Shown piece by piece: positions 50,611 to 61,000 of a stretch of 64,000 nt of DNA; position 1 is the first letter of the stretch; the number at the start of each line of letters is the position of its first letter. Origin of the DNA: Sphagnum compactum (Eukaryota; Bryophyta; Sphagnopsida; Sphagnales); contig OZ234498.1 in assembly GCA_965153455.1 (NCBI GenBank), forward strand, positions 7,130,001 through 7,194,000, read 5' to 3'. Both the position numbers and the translations under genes were made by a program. The notes under the pieces were generated by a model. That model worked only from the letters and a program-made list of their open reading frames with translations. It searched no databases and was not told where the DNA came from.

Positions 50611-50952
50611 GATGAGTGGGATTTGATGGAATTTATTTGGTAAGATTTGGATTCAGAATGTGGGAGATTAATGATTTTTAAGTCATTTCTACACACAAGC
50701 GGACACTTGGGGTCCCACAAATTCATTGCTGCTGTCTGAAGAACATCACAGTTCAAATTAAACCCTAGAAAAAGCTACAGAAAAAAGTTCCCTGCTTATC
50801 GGGGAATTGTAAAATTGCGTGATTGTTTGTTTGTTTGTTTGTTTGCTTGGATGGGTGTGGGGGAAGGAAGTAGGTAAGTCTTGGGTGAGGGAGAAAGGCA
50901 GCAGGAGCAGGAGAAGGAGGACTCAAAGAGCTGGAAGAAGAAGAAGAAGAAG

Positions 50953-53900
50953 ATGGCAGCTGCTGCTTCTTCAGTGCAAGAATGGGTGAAGAGCAGTGTC
51001 ATAGCCAATGGACTGGCAATCGTCACTCTGGATCGACCCAAAGCTTTGAATGCCATGAACGCTGGTACCATCTCACCAATCAATCCCTGTCTTGCAATTT
51101 TGCCCCACTCGCTCAGGGTCATCATGATTCTCCCTCCCTCCACATAATTCCAATTGCAAGAGTGAGAGAAAGAAAGAAGATCGGAGGAAGAAGAAGAAGA
51201 AAGAAGAGGGAATCCTCCGTTTGTCTTCTTTCTTTTTTGTGTCCACTTCTTCTTCTTCTTCTTCTTCTTCTTGGGTGAAAGCATTTTTTGAGAGCACAGT
51301 TAGTTTGGTTTTTTTCGGGGGGTCTTGGGGATTTTCACAGATATGACAGCACTATACAAGAAGTTCTTGGACGAATGGTCTGGCAACAACAAAGTGCATG
51401 CAGTTTTAGTTGAGAGCTCCTCTGCTCGAGCTTTCTCAGCTGGTACCATTTTTCCCCTTCTCATTCAATCTTCATTCTCAAAACTAGGGTTTGAGAGGAT
51501 GCTCCTCCTCAATACCACTTGAGATAGATTGGATTGGATTCATTGGCTGATCATTGGTCAGGCCGGTAGTAGATTCTTCTCCAATATCCATTTTTCTCTT
51601 TGTAGAAGAAGAATTGCAATCTTCAAGGTCCTTGAGATCATCAGTACCCACCAAAAAAAGATGTGATGTTCATATTTTCTGTGATGTTGCTGAGGATGTA
51701 ATTACAGTTCCACCAGTGCTGAGTATGTGACCCTGCAAAAATATTTTTGCATGCAATTTTGCAGTCCCAGTTTGAGTTTTATGGGACTGCAAACAGGCGG
51801 GAGACTACCAATAGCAACCCACCTGGATCAATCAAACTATATAGCCAATCAACAGCAGGTGTCATGCTCTGCTGTGCCTTTTACCAGCCTCAGCATCCTG
51901 TGGAAAAATGCTTGGCCAAAACCATTTTACTGAACCAAACCAGCATGTTTGGACTTTTCTTCATCCAATTTTCTTTTGCTGGGCCACATACTGAGCACTG
52001 GTGGAGCTAATCTAAGTTCATGGATTCGTGGTGCCTGAGTGACTCCTGATTTGTTCATTGCTATGAAGAAAGGATTTATGACAAGTTACAGAAGTGTGGG
52101 ATGTTGTTGGTGAGCTGTTCTCACATTTGGATGTTCTCAAATTGGCATGGCATAGAAAAAGGTGGTAGCAGCAGCAGTGGTATGATTAGGTGGGTGGTGT
52201 TCATTTGTTGTATGCAGGCATGGATGTTAAGGGTGTGGCAGCTGCAGTGCAAGAGGATTTACATACGCCCCTGGTTCCAAAGGTTAGGAGATTTCCCTGT
52301 TTTTTTGTTTTGTGGAAGAACAAACCGCCAGGAAAATTTCTTGGACTAGAAACCCAGGAGTGGCATTTTTTTCCCCTCATTCTGGCCTTCCTTTCTGTCT
52401 GCAGGTGGGGATGTTGAATCAATTGGGTCTGCCCCAAGACATGCTTTCTGCATTTCTAGCTGCTTAAGTCTGTTCATGCTTTTGTACTCAACAGCATCAT
52501 CTGCTGGCATCAAAATTCTCAAAAGAAGCCATGGAAATCTGAACAGATGTTCATTGTTTTCTTATCCCACACTCAGATGATCTAGGTTAGGGAAACAGCA
52601 AAATGCAAAATGGTTCACATTCACAGTCCAGTAGAGAACCCTGAAAGGCTAGAAAGTTGGTGAGCATCTCTTCTTCTACATGTCTTTTGTGGAATGAATC
52701 TATGCTACTCCCTATCCATTGTTGTCTTTCGGAGAGGTTAACAGTAATCCTGTTATGGGGTGCAGGCATTCAGTAATGAGTACAAATTAATTTGTGCAAT
52801 TGCACGCTACCCAAAGCCTTATGTTGCATTCATGGATGGGATTACAATGGGCTTTGGCATTGGCCTCTCAGGTCATGCCCGCTTCCGTGTTGTAACAGAG
52901 GTATGGCGATCCCGACCATATCTTCAACCAAGAGTTTCATGTCTTAGTGTTGCAATGCACTCATCCAAAGTTACTGCCCTTGGGATTCACATAAAACTCT
53001 GATTAAATGTGGCAGAGAACAGTGCTTGCTATGCCCGAAAATGGCATAGGACTGTTTCCAGATGTTGGTTTTGCTCGCATTGCTGCAACTACTCCTGGAC
53101 ATGGATCTGTTGGTAAGTAGTGTTCTTATTAAGTTGCTTTCTTCTTTCTTAGATACATACTATTTTCTCACTCCAGAAAGTTTGTAGAGGGCAAAAGGGG
53201 TGCTTGGGCTGCAGCATCACCTCTGTGTGCTTTGGTATAGCAAACCTAATGGGTTTGATTTAAGTGGCAGGCACATATATGGCAATGACGGGTGCAAAAA
53301 TTACAACTCCAGCAGATGCCCTCTACTTGGGACTGGGCACCCATTACATCCCTTCCACGAAGCTTGAATCACTGAAGCTGGCTCTTCTTCATGGTGATCT
53401 GTACGTTGATTGACCCTCCTTTCTGACTTCTTCTCATGTGTATTTGTGTGCCCATGATGTTACTCTTGCAACAGGAGCAGGTATAGACTTTTGTAATGTC
53501 TGCACAGGTTAGACAATCACAAGCTGGAGATGAGGTGCTGCCGTGCACTGCTAAAAGGTGTTTTGCTTTGGTAGAGGTGCAGGTCAAGTAATGGATTTCA
53601 TGCCATTGAAACACTGCTTGACATGTATAAAGTGGAACCAGAAACAGAGCCTTTGCTGAAGCCTCTCCTTCCTGCCATAACGGCCTGCTTTGGTGCAAAC
53701 CTCTCTGTGGCTGACACCATTGAGGCTCTGAAACAACACCAAGTGTCAGATGATTCTGCAGGCAGGCATCCTTTAAACTCACACAGCTTGGAACATCCGT
53801 TTTCCTTTGTTCTGATGTCTTAAAGGAATGTTTGGAGATTGCAATATTATGAACTTGCATAATTGAGCAAAGACTTGGGCTTTGGGGTTGGCAGTTGCAA

Positions 53901-54701
53901 GTTGGGCGAAAGGGGCTTTAGCCGGTTTAGCAAAGGGTGCACCATTTAGCCTTTGCATCACAAAGCACCACTTTGCAGCAGTTGTTGCGGCAGGAGCAAA
54001 TGCTGACAATGATGACCTTTCACAGGTCTTGGATGAAGCCCAAAGTCTTGAAATTTTGTTCCTCATAATCATAGACTTAAGGCTTACTATTTCAGTTCCA
54101 GATACATCCTCATTTTGACCTGTCTTTCACAGAGCTTTGAAAGCTTTTAAAGCTGAAGTCAAATGAAGATAAAAAGCATGGCTGAAATGGCAATGGTAAA
54201 TAAAATCGCAGATAGAAGGCGTGATGAGAACTGAGTTCCGACTGGGCGTTAGGACTTCTACTCGGCCTGACTTCATTGAAGGAGTGCGAGCAGTGCTCAT
54301 TGACAAAGATCAGGTGCAATTTGTGCTGTCATTTGTAAGAACAGTAAAAGCCTCTGCAATTAAGCACAACCCAATAAGCACAACTATGGAAACTCTGAAG
54401 TCCACATACTGAGGAAAGTTGAATTGTGAGCAGGGAAGTAGTAAATCTAGATCTCTGCACACATTGAATGTGTGTGTAGCTTTTACTTTTGAGCACATGA
54501 GAGAGTTCTGGTTGATGTGGGGGATTTTGGGAAATTCAATTTGGAGCTGAATCGATTGTTGGTTTGTGTGAACTTCTGCAGAAGCCTAAGTGGCAACCCA
54601 GGAGCATAGAGGACATTGATATGGGTGATGTGAAGGCTGTATTTGCTCCTTTTGAAACTCCGGCTGATGAGTTGACGATTCCAGACACGGTTGTTCTCTG
54701 A
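50953..54701 (+). CDS. HIBCH-like: 3-hydroxyisobutyryl-CoA hydrolase-like protein, complete
   Basis: Ten exons: 50953-51064, 51341-51442, 52218-52282, 52766-52900, 53016-53112, 53271-53400, 53583-53761, 53895-54025, 54212-54313 and 54582-54701. They join in frame to 390 aa plus stop. This is the crotonase fold: [18 protein letters not shown] (about 20-37), oxyanion-hole region AFSAGMDVKG (68-77), [15 protein letters not shown] (116-130), [14 protein letters not shown] (144-157) with E146 and D154 spaced as the catalytic Glu/Asp pair of the human enzyme, then [17 protein letters not shown] and [25 protein letters not shown] near the C-terminus. The family hydrolyses 3-hydroxyisobutyryl-CoA in valine breakdown. 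GMDVKG after the SA motif marks the plant HIBCH-like branch rather than CHY1. The C-terminus (TVVL) is not a peroxisomal signal, and no obvious mitochondrial presequence precedes the fold. Intron 7 has a GC donor. Confidence 0.92.
51707..52007. mobile_element. TIR-bounded ~300-bp insert in intron 2 of the hydrolase gene
   Basis: GTTCCACCAGTGCTGAGTAT at 51707 continues to GTGACCCTGCAAAA. Its complement, with about four mismatches in 34, closes the insert at 51974-52007 (TTTTGCTGGGCCACATACTG then AGCACTGGTGGAGC). Long imperfect TIRs, short length and no coding sequence make it a MITE. The flanks (TAATTACA left, TAATCTAA right) match only partly, so the superfamily is open; hAT is possible. Confidence 0.65.
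53762..53894 (+). other. GC-AG intron (intron 7 of the hydrolase gene)
   Basis: Exon 7 must end after GATTCTGCAG to keep the frame into [11 protein letters not shown]. The next bases are GCAGGC, so the donor is GC rather than GT. The acceptor TTGGCAG is normal. No GT nearby would give an in-frame junction that preserves the family sequence. Confidence 0.7.
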
Positions 54702-54718
54702 AGATTTCCCATGACCGC

Positions 54719-54803
54719 ATATGAGATTGATTTCCCACATATGAGATTTCCTGCATGTGAGATTGATTTCGGCATATGAGATTTCATGCATGTGAGATTG
54801 ATC
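54719..54803. repeat. ~17-19-bp minisatellite in the 3' region of the hydrolase gene
   Basis: Five units alternate CATATGAGATTGATTTCCC and CATGTGAGATTGATTTCGG with shorter CATATGAGATTTCATG forms, starting 18 bp after the stop codon. They are probably transcribed in the 3' UTR. Confidence 0.8.
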
Positions 54804-54812
54804 TCCCAAATA

Positions 54813-56954
54813 TGTTGCAAGCCACCCATGAAGCAATAATCAACGTGAAGTGGACAGACATCCTTATATATCCAGTGGAAGAAATTCACTTTTCTAGAAA
54901 TTGGATTGGAACCTTTGAATTAAAATATTGAAATTTATTCGGAGCTGATGAATATATATAAAATATATGAAATCAGTGTCTAAATACCTGCAAGTAATGA
55001 AGGAAAAGAAGGGGATAATTTTGTCTGAATTTGCATAATTCATAAATTAGAGCGCATTCACTAATGTAAAGAGTTTACTACGATCAAACTCAATCTGTGA
55101 TTTTGCACGTGGAACAACCTCAGTGGAAGATGGCTACCCACTCCGGCCTGGAGTGGAAGATTTCACTAAGATCCCTGAAAAGGCTCCTCGTAGGGCCCCA
55201 TGCAAGGCTTGGTTGTTACACCAGCGAAGGCATTGCTGTCAGGACATTACACTCTGGAGCTCAGGAGGCTCTGCCCTTGGTGCCCAAGGTGTCATGCCCT
55301 GACAGGGTGAAAGAGAGGGTGACTTTACAGATAACTTTAATGTGGATTTTTTTTCCATTTTAAAAGTTGTTCCCAATGGTATCGTGGCCTAAGATCCCTG
55401 CAAAGTGACCACATTTCCTTCATTTATGGGGGGGTTTAGTCATTTAGTCAGTTTTTTTTTGGGGCCAAAGTGATCACATTTCCTTCACTTTATGTGTGTG
55501 GGTTGATTTTTAAATCCCACTCAGGATCCATATCTTCACCATGTTGCGCACACACATGCAATCGAAGCCGCCCATATGTTGAATATCCAATCGTGACCAC
55601 TAGTTCCTTGGTCACAATGGAGCCATTCTTATGTCTCCAAGTGACAACACGATGACAACGTGACTTTTGGTAGTTACTTATCTCATGGCCCCTAGTTTTT
55701 GGCCACAAAGGGATAAGGGAAAAAATAACCAAGTAAGTGACCCACCAAGTGGCAAATAGTCCTTAAAATTAGGGATTCGTCCTTACCCTAAGTTGTAACT
55801 ACCTAATGAAGAATCCAATTAATTTTTTTCTTATATAATATTCATATCCTGAAAAAAAATTGCTTATTATAATTGTTGACTATTTTGTTGGGTTAACATC
55901 TATCCCCCTATTTGATGCAATGAAAGCCACACAATTTTGGGTAGGCGCAACAACTTAAGGATTGCTATTTAAAAAGGTCGCCCTGCAAAGAAAAAGACCC
56001 CAAGTGAGGCCAAGAATCAAGAGGTAGGGTCATTGAACTTTTGGACCTTTTACTTTATCTTAGGAATCAGGTGTAGGGTAAACTGAGGACCTAGGCCGAG
56101 GAAATAGGTCGAAAATCACTGAAGGGCCTCTATTGTTTTCAGGTCCTTTTTCCTGCATAAAGAAAGCAGAGCAGGGATTTTTTCACTTTTCAGAAATAGT
56201 GATAGGTTGGCTAGTACCTTCCGCTGGTCAGAAGATCCTGCTTCCTGAAAACAGGATTCTTCAGGCACCTAAGGGAGCTGAAAATACAAAGGAAAAATCC
56301 AGGCAGTGCTTTACAGTATGGAACACGTCAAGCCTGGTAGGGCACAATGCCAATTAATCAATTGGTCAAGGGTTCTATTAGGTTTTAATTTAACTAAAAT
56401 TGTATTAAACATTATATCCATGGTGGGTAAGGTGAAAAAGAGAAATAATTATTAACAAAAAAAAGTGAGGTAGTTATTAGTAAAAGAATGAGATAGTTAA
56501 GCTTGAAAATGAAATAAGATTTTTTTTCAAATCCATATTGGTGGGTAAGGGAAAAGAATAAAATAAATTTTTTGAGGTAATTAAGTTGGGAAATGATGAA
56601 TAAGTTACGAGTTGTATTTAAGAATGTCCTTGAAATTGTTCAAGAATGATCGTCCGATAGATTCCATGAACCTATGAAAGATTATGCAAGATCACCCAAA
56701 TACCAGTTCTTCAAAATTTCATCATTGGAATTAAATTTGAGGATTCCATTTCCAAAAAAAAATTGTTCCCATAGATTTTTCAATTGCCTTCACAAAAATT
56801 GGACTTAGAAGAAAAATTAAAAAATTTCAACAGCATTTTTACAAATAATTTAATTAGTGTTAAAGCTACCATGGTACTATAGTAGTGTTTCTCACAGTTC
56901 AATTCACATTACAAGTGGGAATAAGCAAAACCCATAGTGTATATATATGATCAT
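54813..56954. other. Intergenic region between hydrolase and protease genes
   Basis: Higher GC than the left half of the window at 55090-55330. A short direct repeat with CACATTTCCTTCA occurs at about 55410 and 55469. Open frames at 55097-55363 and 55490-55732 show no recognisable motif. Old retroelement sequence is possible but no LTR pair was seen. Confidence 0.35.
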
Positions 56955-57345
56955 TAGAAATTGAAAGAAGTCAAATATGGTTATGAGAAAAAAATGAAAT
57001 AATAATTTTAAAAAATAATTTATAAACTTGATAAACATGTGGAATAACAATTCAATGAGAAATTGAAACAAGTCAATATGGTTATGAGAAAAAATGAAAT
57101 AAAATTTAAAAAAATTTATAAACTTGATAAACATTTGGAATAACAATTGAATGAGAAATTGAAACAAGTCAATATGGTTATGAGAAAAAATAACGTAATA
57201 AATAAATTTGATTATAAGCTTGATAAACATTTGGAATAACAATTCAATGAGAAATTAAAACAAGTCAATATGGTTATGAGAAAAAAATGAAAAAATAATA
57301 ATAAAGAAAATTTGATTATAAACTTGATGAAACATTTGGAAGCAT
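56955..57345. repeat. Four tandem copies of a ~95-100-bp unit
   Basis: Each unit contains AGTCAATATGGTTATGAGAA, an A-rich stretch, AACTTGATAAACATTTGGAA and TAACAATTCAATGAGAAATT. Units begin near 56969, 57071, 57167 and 57262. The 112-codon minus-strand frame through them is repeat-derived. Confidence 0.85.
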
Positions 57346-57759
57346 CACACATGCAAATGATGAATTTTTTTTCCTTTTTAAATTGTTAAATCTATGAGAA
57401 TTAAGGGCATCTCAACAAATAAAAAACATCAAATAAATAAAAAAATTAAAAACATTGCTTCCACCTAAAAGAAAATTCTTTTTTAAAAATGTGATAATCT
57501 AAAGCCCTAGGGCAAAAGGTTTTACCAAAATAAAGGCTTGGATTGGGCTCTACCTCATGTGGCTCGAATTCGATAATACCATTCACCCAAAGGCTTTAAT
57601 GTGCATAAGGGACCCCTGATAGGCACCTAAGCATGTAGCTTTAAGGACCAAAGATATCGTAGGCCTTCAAACTGTGGGTCCCCTGTCAGGAGAAAAAGAA
57701 AATTACTATAGTAAAATTCACTTGACTACAGTTCAGTTAACTACCGAGAAACCTGCCGC

Positions 57760-58045
57760 CGTTACTGTGGGTTGTATGGTTGCAGGGCGGCAGGGCTGCA
57801 GTGGCGGCGGCGGCAGGCGCCGTCAAGTGGCGCTCGCGCGAGGGAGAGCGAGCGAGCGGGTTTGTTTCGTTTCTCGTTTCTCGCGCGCCATCGTTAGGAG
57901 GAGCGAGCGAGCGAGTGCTCTCTCGCTGCTGCAACAAGGCGGGCTTCCGTCTTCTGCTCTTCTCAAAGGCTTTTCTGGAAAGAGTAGCAGCAAGAAGTGG
58001 TGTTTGTTGTGGAGGTTTTTCTAGGGTTGGCCAAAGAATCCATTC
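57760..58045 (+). promoter_or_regulatory. GC-rich, CpG-dense promoter/5' leader of the M16 protease gene
   Basis: A GCGGCGGCGG block, GCGCTCGCGCG, and repeated GAGCGAGCGAGCG form the only CpG-dense island in the window, immediately upstream of the protease ATG. The 116- and 107-codon frames here are composition artefacts. Transcription start not placed. Confidence 0.5.
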
Positions 58046-61000
58046 ATGGGGGAGTCAGTGGAAGAAGAGGAGGAGGAGGAAGAGGAGTCGGTGGAGATTC
58101 TGAAGCCGCGTACCGACAAGCGTGAGTACCGACGAGTGGTACTGCCAAATGACTTGCAGGTGTTGATCATCAGCGATCCGGACACCGACAAGGTAGCCTG
58201 CTGTTTTTGCTGCGTGCCGGTTTTCTTTCTTTTTTTCCCCCCTTTTGCCGGTTTCTTTCTCTTTCATGTCTGGTAGAAGCTTTGAATGCATCTGCCGCAG
58301 GGCAGGGCAGGGGGGATTGAAAAGCGACTTGCGGCTTCCATTCCTCATGATGATGCTCCTCCTCTTGTCTCTTACAAGAGTCTGTTTGTTTTCCTCTCAA
58401 GATACAAGAGAAACAAGAATGAATTAATTCTCGAGCTATATTGTCTCAGTCATGTTATTAGCTGATCATTCTCTCTACTGGTTTCTCATGCCAAAACAGG
58501 CAGCTGCTGCAATGGCTGTCAATGTGGGTTCATTCAACGATCCCGTTGGACTCGAAGGGTTGGCACACTTTCTCGGTACGCATTGGTGTTTGCTTCAATT
58601 ATCTCTCTGTATATTTTGTTCACCTCTCTGAATGTAAAACACAAAGTGATGAAAAAATTTATATAGACCAAAGCCACTTCAAGGATGGTGTTTTTAAATT
58701 TAATTTGCTTTGAATTACAGAGCACATGCTGTTTTATTCAAGTGAGAAGTATCCTGAGGAGGACAGTTATTCCAAGTATCTTACTGAGGTACGCCTTGCA
58801 TATTGCTCCCAGTGTGGTTTAGGGGCTCCCATTTCTCTAGGTGCTACTCATGCAATTCATACAAACACGCATGATTGAGAGAAGGTTCCCAAAGCAGGGG
58901 CTGCCAAAGTTTGGTTTGGTGTTGCCTCTACGTTTTGCACACATTTGTTTAGATATCATTTAGGGGTTGGCAAGAGGCACAGAAAGGCAACTTTGAGGAT
59001 GTTCTGTGGATGCACTCAGAGATGGTCATGGTATGGCAGCATGGAGGCCATTCAAATGCCTTCACAGCGGCAGAGCATACCAATTTTCATTTTGATGTGA
59101 GCGCAGACCACCTTGATGAAGCTCTAGCTAGGTAATGTGAAAGAAAGACCTCTTAAGAGTTTGTGTAGTTTCATCCTTTGTTTTTTCAAGTCACTGTAGC
59201 ATGCACTTTCTGCCACATGGCTCACTGGCTCTTCTTTTAAGGTCCTCAATAAGTGGATGCAGTTGTGAGTGGGTGGTTTGCCATGAAAGGATCACCTTCT
59301 GGGACTATTGCTTTCCCAGTCCTGTAAAGGTTCTGGCTAGTTGATGGAGATTCTGATGGTGTTGATTCAGGTTTGCACAGTTTTTTATATGCCCACTTCT
59401 TTCAGCAGATGCAACTTCAAGAGAAATAAATGCTGTTGATTCTGGTATGTCTGCTTATTTGTGGGTTGTAACCCCGCAAATAGTCCTTTATTTTTTATTT
59501 TATTTTTCTCTGGGTAGTGTGAGCATCAAGTGCTCCAGATTTTATATTACCTGTTGCATTACCTGTGGAGTATGACATGATAAGTATCCGTCTTTTTAAA
59601 AATGGAGCTTCTGTAGAAAACTGAAGTTTATGTCAATAAATTTGATTCAAGGTGGGGTTGGCTGCAATCTGAAAATGCATGTTGGCAGAGAACAGTAAAA
59701 ATCTCACCATGGATATATGGCGCATGAACCAAGTAAGTTTCTTCTTTCAGTGTTTTCATACAGCCCTTTCATTTGCTCCAATTTTTCTTGGCTTATAGTC
59801 CACTTTTGAACTGTGGACATGGCTGAAATTTGTACGGTGGTTGACTTGTCACAGTTAACGAGAATGGTGAGCTCCAAAGACCACCCGTTTCACAAATTTG
59901 GAACTGGTAAGTGCACATAATGCAAGAATCGTTTGAGTTTTTTTTGTTGAGCTGCTGTAGTACATGAATTTCTTGGCAGCTGGGTTTTGATAGTGTCCTT
60001 TGGAGCCAGGAAGTTTGGAGACACTTGATGTGGGACCAAAAGCAAGGGGGGTGGATACCCGAGACGAGCTGGTTAAGTTCTACAAGGCTAATTACTCATC
60101 AAAACTCATGCGTCTTGTAGTTTATGGAAGAGGTAAGCTTCTCATTTAGGATTTTCCATACTTGCCAAAGCTTGTCGTATGTTAATTTGTTGAATATCAC
60201 TTTTCATATAGGACCCTACATCCCAGTCAATTAGCAGTGTCTTAATGGGCTTGAATTTCCATTGTTCATTTTCTGGGGCTCCTCGTCTTGCTTAGAATTT
60301 ATTTTAGCTTGCAATCCTACTTGTACATCTGTGTAGCTGGTGATGTTAATGATCAATTTTGGATGTTGGACGCAGGAACGGTGGATGAACTAGAGAAGAT
60401 TGTGGGGGAAAACTTCAGTGCTATCAAGAATACTGGAAGGGAAGCTGAGAAGTTTTCTGGGCAACCCTGCCTCCCTGAGCATCTTCAGGTCACGTGTCAG
60501 AGGAGATTTTGATTACTTTCAACTGTCAGTGCATATGGTTGTCTTGTAATCTGTTAGGGGTGGAAGCTGCATCTATATAGTTTTAGAACCTTATTGTGAA
60601 GTTTTCTTGAAGGTCAGGGTGGTGGACATGCAGATAATTGTTAAGGCTGTGCCTGTGAGGGAGGGGCACAACCTGGAAATTATGTTTCCCATCTTACCTG
60701 AGATACAGAAGTACAAGGCAGCACCATCACGTTACCTAGGACACCTGATTGGACATGAAGCTGATGGGTCCCTTTTTGCACACCTCAAGAAATTAGGTGA
60801 GGTTGGCGAACTTATTTAGTCATTTGTTCACACTGGTGTAGAGAAGTTGTGTTTAAGTTTAACAATATGTCAAGCTGCTTTGTGATGCTTGCAGGTTGGG
60901 CAAATAGCTTGAGTGCAGGGGAGATAGACAGCAGCTTGGATTTTGGGTTTTTCATGATTGCTATTGAACTCACTGACATTGGACAAGGTATGAGATACAT

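Noticed and set aside
50424-50756. Repeated-peptide frames on both strands
   Set aside because: They result from a 57-bp tandem repeat whose length is a multiple of three; no conserved domain.
50796-51284. 162-codon minus-strand frame over hydrolase exon 1
   Set aside because: It is antisense to a well-supported exon and made of Ser/Lys/Phe runs from GAA/TTC microsatellites.
56904-57242. 112-codon minus-strand frame as a Phe-rich membrane protein
   Set aside because: Translation of the ~95-bp tandem repeat.
57674-58103. Overlapping 116- and 107-codon plus-strand frames before the protease gene
   Set aside because: They come from a stop-poor CpG-rich leader, have Ser/Arg/Gly-rich low-complexity products and overlap the protease ATG in other frames.
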